Shown piece after piece: positions 1 to 7,902 of a stretch of 15,564 nt of DNA. Positions within the stretch are counted from its first letter, which is position 1. Each line of letters opens with the position of its first letter. The notes under the pieces were generated by a model. It was not told the DNA's origin and searched no databases. It saw only the letters and a program-made list of their open reading frames with translations. The position numbers and the translations under genes were made by a program. The stretch is from an uncultured Eggerthella sp. (GTDB taxonomy: Bacteria; Actinomycetota; Coriobacteriia; Coriobacteriales; Eggerthellaceae): positions 1 through 15,564 of the forward strand of contig UQVJ01000036.1 in the NCBI GenBank assembly GCA_900544455.1. The letters are read 5' to 3'.

Positions 1-91
1 TGGTGGCAAGCCCACCATGGCACAAGCTGGTGGCAAGGATGCTTCCGGCATCGATGCTGCGCTTGATGCTGCTCGCAAGCTGTTCGCATAA
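1..91 (+). CDS. alaS: Alanyl-tRNA synthetase, C-terminal end (partial)
   Basis: Only the last 29 codons are present, read from base 2 to the TAA at 89-91. The peptide contains GGKPTMAQAGGKD, the glycine-rich segment near the C-terminus of AlaS (C-Ala domain, typically GGGGGGRPDMAQAGGKD), followed by a short helix ending in RKLFA. AlaS charges tRNA-Ala in the cytoplasm. The following gene is ruvX, 29 bases downstream with no terminator between them; alaS-ruvX-mltG is a well-known gene order in Actinomycetota, which supports the call despite the short fragment. Confidence 0.88.
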   Translation, partial: GGKPTMAQAGGKDASGIDAALDAARKLFA

Positions 92-120
92 ACTACGTAA
101 CGGAATGGAGGAACGCACAC

Positions 121-564
121 GTGAGAATCATGGCTCTTGATATCGGCAAGGTTCGTTGCGGCATTGCCATCAGCGACCCACAAGAAAAGATAGCCACTCC
201 GTTGTGCGTTCTTCCCACCGAAGAAGTTCGCGCCAACGCGCCAAGCTTTCGCCGCTTATGCGAAGATTGGGAACCTGAGCTGATCGTATCTGGCCTGCCT
301 CTTACCATGGGTGGCGCCAAAGGACCGCAAGCCCAGTCTATCCGCGAGGTTGCCCAGCAGGTTGCTTCTAAACTTGGTCTTCCGTTGGAGTTTTCCGATG
401 AAAGGCTTAGCTCCTCAGAGGCAAAACGCTCTTTGCGCGAGCAAGGCTTTTCTGAAAAGGAAATGCGCGGTAAGGTGGATATGATCGCTGCATCGTTGTT
501 TCTCCAGTCGTGGCTTGACAAGCGCGCGGCTGGTTCTTTGAAAGGTGAGGCTAATGAGTCCTAG
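121..564 (+). CDS. ruvX: RuvX/YqgF family Holliday junction resolvase-like nuclease
   Basis: The protein has 147 residues, normal for the family. RuvX/YqgF proteins have an RNase H-like fold; they have been linked to Holliday junction resolution and to 16S rRNA 5' processing. Acidic residues typical of the family are visible: D7 in LDIGKVRCGIAISD, E94 in SDERLSSSEA, and D120 in KVDMIAASLFLQSWLD. The start is a GTG at 121, with GGAGG at 107-111 placed nine bases upstream. It follows alaS closely and overlaps mltG by 11 bases, so the three are probably co-transcribed and translationally coupled. Nothing looks damaged. Which of the two proposed activities applies here cannot be seen from sequence. 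Confidence 0.95.
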   Translation: MRIMALDIGKVRCGIAISDPQEKIATPLCVLPTEEVRANAPSFRRLCEDWEPELIVSGLPLTMGGAKGPQAQSIREVAQQVASKLGLPLEFSDERLSSSEAKRSLREQGFSEKEMRGKVDMIAASLFLQSWLDKRAAGSLKGEANES

Positions 565-1717
565 GAAGGTTACGTATTCCCGCAAGTCCACGCATGCGGC
601 CCGTGCTGCTCATGCGAGGGGCGAAAAGGAATTCCGTACATACGACACTTCGGCGATTCGCCCGAAGAAGTCTAAAGCGCCGCTCATAGCCTTAATTGCC
701 GCTGTTGCGGTTGTGGTGGTTATCATAGTGGCGCTCTTCGTGAACACCAGCTGCGCGGAAGCCGCTAACGACCATCTGGCTCCCGATGGACAGCAGGTCA
801 CAGTACAGATTGCCGAAGGTTCTTCATTGCCCGTTATCGCAGACAACCTCTACGATGCGGGCCTTGTCATTCGTAAGGGCGAATTTACCGCTGCTGTTAA
901 TGCCAAGGGTGCCGCCTCTTCGCTGAAGCCGGGAGTGTATTCATTCGAGGGTGGCATGAGCAACGATGAATTGGTAGATGCGCTTGTTGCCGGCCCAACC
1001 GCCAACGTAACAAATTTGGTCGTCCCCGAAGGGGCCACGCTTGATTCGATAGCTAAAGCAGTGGAAAAAGCCTATAACGGCTCTATTACCGCCGATCAAT
1101 TCAAATCAGCAGCCTCGGATGCTTCTCAGTACGCAAAGGAATACACGTTTTTAACCGATGCTGGCAAGAATTCTCTCGAGGGGTTCTTGTTCCCTAAGAC
1201 TTACGAGCTGATTGTTAACGCATCTGCTGAAGACGTTGTTCGCCAAATGTTGGATCAGTATCGGTCTGAGATTTCCTCTCTTGATTATTCCTATCCGCGT
1301 AGCAAGGATATGTCCAACTACGATGCGCTGATTCTTGCTTCTATCGTGGAAAAGGAAGCAACCAGCGACACGCGCACCAAAGTCGCAGCTGTTTTTTATA
1401 ATCGTTTGGGTAATTCCGGTGATCCGTCGTACGGCACGCTGGGTAGCGACGCTACCACTGCTTATGAAGTGGGCGACAACCTCGATACGTATAACTGGTC
1501 TACTAAGAGTCCGTACAACACTCGTGTAACCAAGGGCTTGCCTCCTACGCCGATTTGCAGCCCGAGTATCGATTCGTTGCGTGCGGTGCTTTCCCCCGAA
1601 CGCAACTTCGACGATTATTACTTCTTCTCTTTCTGGACCAACGATCAGGGCGGGGTAGATTACTTCTTCGATAAAACCTACGAAGAACACCAGAAGACCA
1701 TCGCGGATCATTCGTAG
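554..1717 (+). CDS. mltG: Endolytic transglycosylase MltG (YceG family)
   Basis: MltG cuts nascent peptidoglycan glycan strands at the outer face of the membrane and is thought to set where glycan synthesis ends. I chose the ATG at 554 (387 residues), with AAGGTG at 542-547 upstream; a GTG at 545 in the same frame is possible. The N-terminus is basic and cytoplasmic (about residues 1-41). One membrane helix follows at about 42-63, rich in Ala and Val, and then the extracellular YceG domain. The catalytic glutamate lies in ASIVEKEA (E266 from this start), followed by VAAVFYNRL and by the conserved GLPPTPICSP motif near residue 328. The C-terminal FSFWTNDQGGVDYFF matches the family end. It overlaps ruvX and is followed by yqeG 17 bases later. 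Confidence 0.95.
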   Translation: MSPRKVTYSRKSTHAARAAHARGEKEFRTYDTSAIRPKKSKAPLIALIAAVAVVVVIIVALFVNTSCAEAANDHLAPDGQQVTVQIAEGSSLPVIADNLYDAGLVIRKGEFTAAVNAKGAASSLKPGVYSFEGGMSNDELVDALVAGPTANVTNLVVPEGATLDSIAKAVEKAYNGSITADQFKSAASDASQYAKEYTFLTDAGKNSLEGFLFPKTYELIVNASAEDVVRQMLDQYRSEISSLDYSYPRSKDMSNYDALILASIVEKEATSDTRTKVAAVFYNRLGNSGDPSYGTLGSDATTAYEVGDNLDTYNWSTKSPYNTRVTKGLPPTPICSPSIDSLRAVLSPERNFDDYYFFSFWTNDQGGVDYFFDKTYEEHQKTIADHS

Positions 1718-1734
1718 GCTGTATTGAGGTAGAG

Positions 1735-2259
1735 ATGTCTCTTATCCAACCCGACCGCTATTTTTCGCGAACGAGTGCTATTAACGTTGAATGGGATATC
1801 GTCGGCAAAGGTTTTACGCATGTGCTGCTCGACATAGACAACACCATTCTTTCTCGTGCCGATCATCAGGTGCCTGTCGATGTGCGTCAGTGGTTGGCAC
1901 GCGTTCGCGCTGCTGGCGTGAAGATGTGCTTTCTTTCGAATAATTTTCACGGTAATGTGTTCGAACTTGCCCGCGAACTCGATCTTCCTATTGTGGCAAA
2001 GGCGCTCAAGCCCCTTCCTCATGGATTCATTATGGCGCGCAATAAGATTGGTGGTACTCGTAAAAGCACTTTGATGATTGGCGATCAGCTTTCAACCGAT
2101 GTTATCGGCGCGCATCTTGCTGGCATGAAAGCCTATTTGGTGTGCCCTTTGGTTGAAGAAGACCTAAAGCACACCATGTTCGTGCGTTCCATCGAGCGTG
2201 CTTTCATATCCGACAAAGAACCAGAGGGGGCAAGCGCGTGCGAAATCTTACATTCTTAG
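1735..2259 (+). CDS. yqeG: YqeG family HAD-type phosphatase
   Basis: A 174-residue protein of the HAD superfamily, subclass IIIA, YqeG family. The HAD motifs are in order: nucleophile and general acid D33 and D35 in LLDIDNTIL; motif II as FLSNN at about 67-70; K92 in AKALKPLP as motif III; and metal-binding D117 and D122 in MIGDQLSTDV. Family members hydrolyse phosphate monoesters; the natural substrate of bacterial YqeG is not settled, while eukaryotic relatives act on phosphatidylglycerol phosphate, so a PGP phosphatase role is only a possibility. The ATG at 1735 has GAGG at 1726-1729. The 3' end overlaps the next gene by 22 bases. Linkage of yqeG to aroE is also known in Bacillus, consistent with the neighbour's identity. 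Confidence 0.93.
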   Translation: MSLIQPDRYFSRTSAINVEWDIVGKGFTHVLLDIDNTILSRADHQVPVDVRQWLARVRAAGVKMCFLSNNFHGNVFELARELDLPIVAKALKPLPHGFIMARNKIGGTRKSTLMIGDQLSTDVIGAHLAGMKAYLVCPLVEEDLKHTMFVRSIERAFISDKEPEGASACEILHS

Positions 2260-3065
2260 CGGCGCCTGCTGCAAAGCTTGCCGCCGCTTCATTTCGTCGC
2301 GCCTTCATGGAGAAAACCGCTTCGTGGAGTGTGGTAATCGAAGAGTGTCGTACGCGTAGCGAAGCTGCGGCTTTGCTTTCAGCCAAGAAAAGCCATGCGT
2401 TCGTGGTTTCCGCTCCATTTCGTCGGGCAGTGTTTGAAGCGGGCAAGGTTCAGGGCGCATCGGCACGTTTGGCTCAAGGCGCCGATATTCTCTATCGTGG
2501 CGGGAAGAACACCCTTGCAGTTAGCCAGTATGCCCGTGTTGCCATTGATGAAATGGAGCGGCTCTTCCTTCCTTTGTACGGTGCGAATGCCGTTGTTTTG
2601 GGGTCGGGTAGTGCTGCCCTCGATGTGGTGTATGAATGTGCGCGTGCGGGTGTGAACGAGATCACCCTGTTGGGGTCAGAAAAAGAGTGCACACGCAATA
2701 ACCTGCTTGCCTTCCTTGAGGCGTTTGGCAAGGAACGCACCCAGATCATTGATACTGAGCAAAAGCGTGTTGGCCACCTTTCCGCTAATCGTGCCTACGA
2801 TAACGCCTCGTTCCTGTTTGGAACCGTTGCGGCAGCTTCCCGCATTGCTGCGGCAGATATTGTGTTCTGTACCGAGGATTTCAGCCGGGCTGGCATTGTC
2901 TTCGAGCCTGGTCATATCGTGTGCGACCTTTGCGGCGAAAGCTCATGTTACGCCGATGCGGCAAATGCTGCAGGTTGTGATTTTCTATCAGCGTCATCGG
3001 CGATGGCGGCGTGGGGCGCGGAATGCGCAGAGCTGCTCGTAGAATTCGGTCGTGCTGAGCTGTAA
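2238..3065 (+). CDS. Shikimate dehydrogenase-like protein, probable inactive AroE relative
   Basis: A 275-residue protein, normal AroE length. The second half has a Rossmann nucleotide site, AVVLGSGSAALDVVYECARAG (about 118-138), equivalent to the GAGGAA region of AroE, and then DIVFCTED. In the first half, AFVVSAPFRRAVFEAG (54-69) aligns with the AroE GVNVTIPHKEAV segment, and GADILYRGGKNTL (81-93) with GAVNTL. The shikimate-binding and catalytic residues are all changed: the SLSP serines become AAKLAA, the catalytic Lys of PHK becomes R62, the Asp of NTDG is gone (VSQYA), and the Gln of MLVxQ becomes Ser (SASSAM). The gene sits in the aroE position of the actinobacterial cluster and directly before aroC. 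GTG at 2238 has AGAGGGGG at 2223-2230. The frame is intact, so I favour a retained pseudoenzyme or an enzyme with another substrate. Confidence 0.72.
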   Translation: MRNLTFLAAPAAKLAAASFRRAFMEKTASWSVVIEECRTRSEAAALLSAKKSHAFVVSAPFRRAVFEAGKVQGASARLAQGADILYRGGKNTLAVSQYARVAIDEMERLFLPLYGANAVVLGSGSAALDVVYECARAGVNEITLLGSEKECTRNNLLAFLEAFGKERTQIIDTEQKRVGHLSANRAYDNASFLFGTVAAASRIAAADIVFCTEDFSRAGIVFEPGHIVCDLCGESSCYADAANAAGCDFLSASSAMAAWGAECAELLVEFGRAEL

Positions 3066-3113
3066 CACGTTCGAAACCTTAAGCACTTTATTTCGATGGA
3101 GTAATGGCAGTTT

Positions 3114-3122
3114 TGCTAAAAT
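3114..3122 (+). promoter_or_regulatory. Candidate promoter for aroC (extended -10)
   Basis: TGCTAAAAT reads as an extended -10 element: TG, one base, then TAAAAT, which matches TATAAT at five of six positions. It lies in the 95-base gap between the AroE-like gene and aroC, a locally AT-rich stretch. No good -35 box is seen, which is tolerated for extended -10 promoters. Transcription would start near 3129 and leave a leader of about 30 bases. A second weak option is TTGCTA (3113-3118) with TCTAAC (3136-3141). Confidence 0.45.
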
Positions 3123-3160
3123 CATGTTTGATTTATCTAACATCGAATAAGGAATTCAGC

Positions 3161-4333
3161 ATGGAATACATAACAGCAGGTGAAAGCCATGGTCCTGTTC
3201 TTACGGCTATAGTTTCGGGCGTTCCTGCAGGATTGACTATTTCCGAAAAGGCAATCAACTCCGATCTTGCCCGTAGGCAGAGTGGCTACGGCCGCGGTGG
3301 CAGGCAGGCAATCGAAAAGGACAAGGTTTCAGTAACTTCTGGTGTTCGCTTTGGTCACACTATTGGTTCGCCAGTAACGCTGTCTGTTGCGAACCGCGAT
3401 TGGTCGAACTGGACCGAGCGCATGTCTGTATTCGGTGAGCCGCCTCAAGATTTGGTTCGTGAGGTAACTCCTCGCCCCGGTCATGCCGATTTGCTGGGTG
3501 TTTTGAAGAACGACATGGACGACTGTCGCAATATCCTCGAGCGTTCCAGTGCTCGCGAAACCACCATGCGTGTTGCTGCTGCCGGCATCGCTCGTGAGTT
3601 CTTGGCCGAACTTGGTGTTGAGATCTATTCCTATGTAGTGTCTATTGGCGATGAGGCCATGGAGGAAGAAGACCCCATGGCTGCCGCTACCACCTACACC
3701 CCGCTCGACATCGAGATGAGTGAGGTCCGTTGTCCCAGCACCGAAGCTTCTGAGCGCATGATGGATGCTATCGACAAGGCCAAGGAGGCGGGAGACACCC
3801 TGGGCGGCGTGTTCCGAGTTGTGGTAACCGGTCTTCTTCCTGCAGTTGGTGGGTACGAAACGCCAACCGATCGTCTTACTTCGAAACTTGGCGGCGCATT
3901 GTTTTCTATTCCCGCCATCAAGGGAGTCGAATTTGGCATCGGCTTTGAAACCACGCGCCGGCCAGGCAGTCAGGTGCATGACGAGATACTTCTTGATGAA
4001 TCGGAGGGGTTTGTGCGCGCGTCTAACAATGCTGGTGGACTGGAAGGCGGCATGACCACGGGTATGCCTCTGGTGGTTACGGTCGGAATGAAGCCCATTG
4101 CCACGCTTACCACGCCGCTTAACACCGTTAACCTCGACACGCTTGAAGTGGCTGAAGCATCGAAAGAACGTAGCGATACCTGTGCCGTTCCGGCTGCTGC
4201 CGTTGTTGCGGAATCCGAGGTTGCAATGGTGCTTGCCGATGCTTATCTGAAGAAGTTCGGCTGTGACAATATGACCGATATCAAGCAGAACATCGCTTCG
4301 TACAAAGAGCGTATTAAAACGATGTCCCGTTAA
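3161..4333 (+). CDS. aroC: Chorismate synthase
   Basis: Chorismate synthase turns 5-enolpyruvylshikimate-3-phosphate into chorismate, the last common step to aromatic amino acids, and needs reduced FMN. From the ATG at 3161 the protein has 390 residues and starts MEYITAGESHG, the usual N-terminus with H10. An earlier in-frame ATG at 3104 would add 19 residues unlike any AroC; AAGG at 3149-3152 supports 3161. Further signatures are RRQSGYGRGGRQAIEKD (about 39-55), TPRPGHADLLG with the second active-site histidine H108, ERSSARETTMR, and RSDTCAVPAAAVVAE near the C-terminus, which holds the catalytic Asp. All key residues are intact, so the gene is functional. It is followed by aroK 28 bases later and probably shares its transcript. 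Confidence 0.98.
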   Translation: MEYITAGESHGPVLTAIVSGVPAGLTISEKAINSDLARRQSGYGRGGRQAIEKDKVSVTSGVRFGHTIGSPVTLSVANRDWSNWTERMSVFGEPPQDLVREVTPRPGHADLLGVLKNDMDDCRNILERSSARETTMRVAAAGIAREFLAELGVEIYSYVVSIGDEAMEEEDPMAAATTYTPLDIEMSEVRCPSTEASERMMDAIDKAKEAGDTLGGVFRVVVTGLLPAVGGYETPTDRLTSKLGGALFSIPAIKGVEFGIGFETTRRPGSQVHDEILLDESEGFVRASNNAGGLEGGMTTGMPLVVTVGMKPIATLTTPLNTVNLDTLEVAEASKERSDTCAVPAAAVVAESEVAMVLADAYLKKFGCDNMTDIKQNIASYKERIKTMSR

Positions 4334-4361
4334 AACGCCGCGAATTACGAGGAGCTTTTTT

Positions 4362-4928
4362 ATGACCACAAATCACCCTACACATGCAGGCAAGTTCTAC
4401 CTTGCTAAGCCAGTGTTTTTCATCGGTTTCATGGGAGCGGGCAAAACCAGTATTTCTCAGCAGATCGCGGTAACGTGCGGCGTCGCATCTATCGATGCCG
4501 ACGAATACCTTGAGCTTCGTGAAGACCGCATCATCGCCGATATTTTTGCCGAAGACGGTGAAGAGGCGTTCCGCGATATTGAAACCGATGTTTTGCGCGA
4601 CCTGGTAAAGCGTTCTCCGCGTCTTATCGGTTGCGGCGGTGGTGTTGTTACCAAGCGTCCCGTTAACGCCCAAATCATGAAAGAGGCGGGTTATGTGGTG
4701 TATTTGAAGGTTTCTGCCGACGGTGCCGCTGCCCGTATCCCTAACACCGATTCCCGTCCTATGTTCAAAAACCTTGAAACTGCGCGCAAAACCATTGTCG
4801 AGCGAGAGCCTCAGTATGAAGCTGCCGCCAACGTTTCGGTGGACACCGAAGGCCGCACTATTCGCGAGGTTGCAGACGAGGTGGTCGAGCTGTTGCTCAA
4901 TGCCGGCGTGCTGGTGAAGAGGGATTAG
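4362..4928 (+). CDS. aroK: Shikimate kinase
   Basis: Shikimate kinase phosphorylates shikimate at the 3-hydroxyl with ATP. The 188-residue protein carries an extra N-terminal tail of about 15 residues before the core. The Walker A loop is GFMGAGKTS (22-30). D45 and D47 in IDADEYLE are the magnesium and shikimate aspartates. R71 in FRDIE and the GCGGGVV loop (90-96) bind shikimate. R132 in DSRPMF is the lid arginine, and R148 lies in REPQYEAAA. ATG at 4362 has AGGAG at 4350-4354 with seven bases of spacing. The gene ends three bases before aroB. Both the kinase residues and the context are complete, so shikimate must be supplied by some dehydrogenase, although the gene in the aroE position here looks inactive. 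Confidence 0.97.
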   Translation: MTTNHPTHAGKFYLAKPVFFIGFMGAGKTSISQQIAVTCGVASIDADEYLELREDRIIADIFAEDGEEAFRDIETDVLRDLVKRSPRLIGCGGGVVTKRPVNAQIMKEAGYVVYLKVSADGAAARIPNTDSRPMFKNLETARKTIVEREPQYEAAANVSVDTEGRTIREVADEVVELLLNAGVLVKRD

Positions 4929-4931
4929 CGC

Positions 4932-6029
4932 ATGGCCCGCATCGTTGTGGAGATCCCTGGTGAGCGTACCTATGATGTGGTTGTTTCGGCTGGGCAGATT
5001 GATCGACTTGGCGCCGAGATGCGTGCCTTCGACAGCAATCAGAAAGCACTGATTATCACCGACACGGAGGTGGCTACTCGCTACCTTGATCCCGCTAAAA
5101 CATCCCTTAAACAGGTTGGTTATCAGGTTTCTGTTATCACGGTGCCAGCAGGGGAGTCAGCAAAATCGGTCGAATGTGCTTCGGAGATTTGGCATGCCAT
5201 GGTCGAATGCGGCTTGAACCGCGATTCCGTGGTGGTCGCTTTAGGCGGCGGTGTTGTGGGCGATCTGGCTGGCTTTACCGGTTCTACGTTCATGCGCGGC
5301 CTTCGCATTGTTCAGGTTCCCACCACCTTGCTTTCCATGGTTGATTCTTCAGTGGGCGGGAAAACGGCTATCAACCTTGAGTCGGGGAAAAACCTGGTGG
5401 GTACCTTTTGCCAGCCTTCGTTGGTTTGCGCTGATGTTGCCACGCTTGCCACGCTTCCCGAAAGGGAATGGGCTTGTGGATGCGGTGAAATAGCCAAGTC
5501 CGCCGTTGTTGATTCAGAGGATTTTTTCTTTTGGCTGTACGGTCATACCGACCAGCTTGCCGCCCGTGAGCCGGAAACGGTCAAGGAAGCAGTACAGCGT
5601 TGTATCGTGTTCAAAGCATCGGTTGTGGCACGCGATCAGGAGGAAACCAAAGGTGTGCGGGAGTGTCTTAACTATGGACATACGCTTGCCCATGCCATTG
5701 AAACGGAGGCGGGCTACGGCGTGTATTCCCATGGCCACGCCGTAGCTCAGGGCATGCGCTTTGCCGCCCGATTAGCAGTGGTTCATCTAGGGACATCAAT
5801 GGAATTCGTGCAGACCCAGGATGCTTTGCTTGATTCCCTTGGGTTGCCCGAGCTTCAGCTGAAAGCTGAGCCTGAACGTCTTCTTCATCTTATGAAGGGC
5901 GATAAGAAGGTGCGTTCTGGCAAGCTTCGCTTTGTACTTCCTCGCGCTTGCGGTGATTGGGAAGTGTGCGAGCTCGAAGATGGTTTCGTGTTGGAATATC
6001 TTCAGGCTTGGCAGCGAAGCCTCTTGTAG
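4932..6029 (+). CDS. aroB: 3-dehydroquinate synthase
   Basis: AroB cyclises DAHP to 3-dehydroquinate, the second step of the shikimate pathway, using NAD and a divalent metal. The protein has 365 residues, which is typical. The NAD loop is ALGGGVVGDLAGF (103-115), followed by VPTTLLSMVDSSVGGKTAIN (129-148), the strongest family signature. The metal ligands are E186 in GCGEIAKSAVV, H250 in NYGHTLAHAIE and H267 in SHGHAVAQGM. In that last motif most homologues have HGEAVA; here the Glu is a His. The ATG at 4932 lies three bases after the aroK stop, with AGAGGG at 4917-4922, so the two are co-translated. A strong terminator follows directly, ending the aro transcript. Confidence 0.98.
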   Translation: MARIVVEIPGERTYDVVVSAGQIDRLGAEMRAFDSNQKALIITDTEVATRYLDPAKTSLKQVGYQVSVITVPAGESAKSVECASEIWHAMVECGLNRDSVVVALGGGVVGDLAGFTGSTFMRGLRIVQVPTTLLSMVDSSVGGKTAINLESGKNLVGTFCQPSLVCADVATLATLPEREWACGCGEIAKSAVVDSEDFFFWLYGHTDQLAAREPETVKEAVQRCIVFKASVVARDQEETKGVRECLNYGHTLAHAIETEAGYGVYSHGHAVAQGMRFAARLAVVHLGTSMEFVQTQDALLDSLGLPELQLKAEPERLLHLMKGDKKVRSGKLRFVLPRACGDWEVCELEDGFVLEYLQAWQRSLL

Positions 6030-6036
6030 CTTGCAG

Positions 6037-6065
6037 GAACAGGGCCTTGGGCCCTGTTCTTTTCC
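6037..6065 (+). terminator. Rho-independent terminator after aroB
   Basis: The stem is a perfect 10 bp, GAACAGGGCC (6037-6046) against GGCCCTGTTC (6050-6059), with the three-base loop TTG, followed by TTTT and CC. It begins eight bases after the aroB stop and separates the aro genes from the peptidase gene. Confidence 0.9.
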
Positions 6066-6107
6066 TCGCCCCATATATCATGCGATACCCTTATAGAGGA
6101 GAACATA

Positions 6108-7217
6108 ATGGCACATAACCCCGAACGTCTTTCCCGTCTTCGTGCCGCAATGCGCGAGCAGGGGATAGACGTGCTCTACATTCGTGGCCTTTCAAACATT
6201 TCATGGGCTACGGGCTTTGAGCGCGTATTCGATGATGAGCCGGCCCACGCTCTTGTTGTTTCCGCCCATAGCTGCGTGTTGCACACGGATTCCCGCTACT
6301 TTGACGCAATGGAGTCCGCTGCTGCCGATACCGATATTGAAGTGGACAATGGCCACATGGCCCATAGTGCTGTACTTGCCAAAGTGCCAGATTCCCTTGG
6401 TGGCGGCATCGTTCGTGTTGGCATCGAGGATTCCATGCCTTTGGCGGAATTTCGCGCTTTGCAGCGCACGTTCGAGGGCAGGGCGATCGATTTGGTGGAG
6501 CTTTCGGGTTTTGTGGAGACGCTTCGCCAAGGTAAAGATGATTCCGAGATAGCGGCAATGCGAAAGGCGCAAAGCATTACCGATGCGGCTTTTGCCAAGA
6601 TCATCGCGTTCATGAAGCCCGGTATGACCGAGCGTGAGGTTCAGCTGCAACTGGATCGCTATATGTACGAAGGGGGAGCTGAGGGGTTGGCATTTGGCAC
6701 CATTGTGGCAACGGGCGCTCATGCCGCATCCCCTCATGCGATTCCCGGCGAAACCAAACTTGCATTGGGCGATGCTGTGGTGATGGACTTCGGCGCGCGT
6801 TATGCGGGGTACTGCTCAGATATGACCCGTACGGTGTTCGTTGGAGAGCCGAGCGATGAAGTTCGCCGTGCTTATGGGGCTATCCGTCGTGCCAACGAGG
6901 AATGCGAAGCTATGCTGCGTGCCGGTCTTTCTGGTGCCGACGTTCATCAGCATGCTGAAGCGGTTTTGGAGGAAGAGGGCTTTGGCGGCGCTATGGGCCA
7001 TTCTCTTGGTCACAGTGTGGGGCTTGATATCCACGAAGCGCCCAATCTTTCACCCAAGAACCCGAAAGCGCTTTGTGCGGGTAATGTCGTTACGGTGGAG
7101 CCAGGCATTTACCTAACGGGCAAATTCGGTATGCGCCTAGAGGATTTTGGCGTGGTTCGCGAAGCATCGTATGAGGTGTTTACGCAAAGTACCCATGAGA
7201 TGATTATTATCTCGTAG
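6108..7217 (+). CDS. M24 family Xaa-Pro aminopeptidase/dipeptidase
   Basis: A 369-residue cytoplasmic metallopeptidase of the pita-bread fold. Residues 1 to about 135 form the creatinase/prolidase N-terminal domain; the rest is the catalytic M24 domain. The five metal ligands are all visible: D227 in VVMDFGARY, D238 in GYCSDMTRTVFVG, H302 in HSLGHSVGLDIHE, E331 in TVEPGIYL and E345 in MRLEDFGVV. H210 in ASPHAIPG fits the substrate-binding histidine. Such enzymes cut peptide bonds next to proline; sequence alone does not separate aminopeptidase P from prolidase (PepQ), so I give no symbol. The ATG at 6108 has GAGGAG at 6096-6101. The position just before efp is conserved in both Actinomycetota and Bacillota. 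I found no convincing promoter in 6066-6107. Confidence 0.94.
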   Translation: MAHNPERLSRLRAAMREQGIDVLYIRGLSNISWATGFERVFDDEPAHALVVSAHSCVLHTDSRYFDAMESAAADTDIEVDNGHMAHSAVLAKVPDSLGGGIVRVGIEDSMPLAEFRALQRTFEGRAIDLVELSGFVETLRQGKDDSEIAAMRKAQSITDAAFAKIIAFMKPGMTEREVQLQLDRYMYEGGAEGLAFGTIVATGAHAASPHAIPGETKLALGDAVVMDFGARYAGYCSDMTRTVFVGEPSDEVRRAYGAIRRANEECEAMLRAGLSGADVHQHAEAVLEEEGFGGAMGHSLGHSVGLDIHEAPNLSPKNPKALCAGNVVTVEPGIYLTGKFGMRLEDFGVVREASYEVFTQSTHEMIIIS

Positions 7218-7226
7218 CATTCTGGG

Positions 7227-7232
7227 TATAAT
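7227..7232 (+). promoter_or_regulatory. Promoter -10 box of efp
   Basis: TATAAT is a perfect -10 hexamer in the 59-base gap before efp. The best -35 is weak (TTATTA, 7204-7209, spacer 17) and lies in the end of the peptidase gene. Transcription would start near 7239, leaving a leader of about 38 bases. Independent expression fits a translation factor. Confidence 0.65.
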
Positions 7233-7276
7233 GTTTAGGTTATTTTTGCAATGGTTCATTTTTGAAGGAGCATAAC

Positions 7277-7837
7277 GTGGCAATCTCTACCGCCGATTTC
7301 CGTAATGGCATGTGCATCGAGTACAACAACAAGCTCTGCACGATCGTTGAATTCCAGCATGTTAAGCCTGGCAAGGGCGGTGCATTCGTTCGCACCAAGC
7401 TCCGCGACATCAAGACTGGTCGCGTAGTTGACTACACCTTCAACGCCGGCACCAAGTTCGACTCCGTTCGCCTTGAAACCAAGAAGATGCAGTTCCTCTA
7501 CAGCGATGGCACTGACTTCAACTTCATGGATATGTCTTCCTTTGAGCAGCTTTCCATTCCTGCTGAAACCGTAGGTTCTGCAGCGAACTGGCTGAAGGAA
7601 AACGACGAGGCTACCCTCATGTATGCTGGCGACGAGCTTATCAGCATCGAGCCTCCTATGTTCGTTGAGCTTGAGGTTACTGAAACCGAGCCTGGCTTCA
7701 AGGGAGACACCGCCACCAACACCACCAAGCCTGCAACGCTTGAAACCGGTGTAACCATTCAGGTTCCCACCTTCGTTGAGATCGGCGACGTTCTTCAGAT
7801 CGACAGCCGTGATGGCCGCTTTGTTAAGCGCGTCTAG
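7277..7837 (+). CDS. efp: Elongation factor P
   Basis: EF-P binds stalled ribosomes between the P and E sites and relieves pausing at proline runs. From the GTG at 7277 the protein has 186 residues, the usual length, and starts MAISTADFRNGMCIEYNN; GAAGGAG at 7264-7270 is six bases upstream. A TTG at 7262 would translate the ribosome binding site and is rejected. Domain I holds the loop HVKPGKGGAFVRTK with K33 at the tip, the residue that is modified in many bacteria. The C-terminal OB domain ends GDVLQIDSRDGRFVKRV, a typical EF-P signature. No modification enzyme gene (EpmA, EpmB, YmfI or EarP type) is in the window, so the modification cannot be inferred. It lies between its own promoter and a hairpin and is probably monocistronic. 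Confidence 0.98.
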   Translation: MAISTADFRNGMCIEYNNKLCTIVEFQHVKPGKGGAFVRTKLRDIKTGRVVDYTFNAGTKFDSVRLETKKMQFLYSDGTDFNFMDMSSFEQLSIPAETVGSAANWLKENDEATLMYAGDELISIEPPMFVELEVTETEPGFKGDTATNTTKPATLETGVTIQVPTFVEIGDVLQIDSRDGRFVKRV

Positions 7838-7870
7838 TTCTATGTGTCTTAACTGAAAACTCTACTGGCA

Positions 7871-7902
7871 ACGGGGCGCTACGGCGCCTCGTGCTTTATA
7901 CT
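7871..7902 (+). terminator. Hairpin with UACG loop, likely terminator of efp
   Basis: A 9 bp stem, ACGGGGCGC (7871-7879) against GCGCCTCGT (7884-7892), with one G-U pair, closes the tetraloop TACG. The closing pair is C-G, so the RNA loop cUACGg is of the very stable UNCG class. The following bases, GCTTTATACTT, are only moderately T-rich, so termination may be incomplete. It lies 33 bases after efp. Confidence 0.6.

Noticed and set aside
3104..3160. Upstream in-frame ATG extending aroC by 19 residues
   Set aside because: The added peptide is unlike any AroC N-terminus and overlaps the likely promoter; ATG 3161 has a ribosome binding site and gives the standard MEYITAGESHG start.
3782..3788. 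AAGGAGG inside aroC as an internal ribosome binding site
   Set aside because: No start codon follows at the right distance, and it falls inside a conserved domain. It is useful as a reminder that Lys-Glu codons alone can make this sequence.
3329..4369. Long open frame of 346 codons on the minus strand
   Set aside because: It lies fully opposite aroC, whose product has all family motifs. The peptide shows no recognisable domain, and codon bias of the + strand gene explains the open frame.
6066..6107. AT-rich bases before the M24 peptidase gene as a promoter
   Set aside because: TATATC and GATACC resemble -10 boxes only poorly and no -35 fits; a promoter probably exists but I cannot place it.
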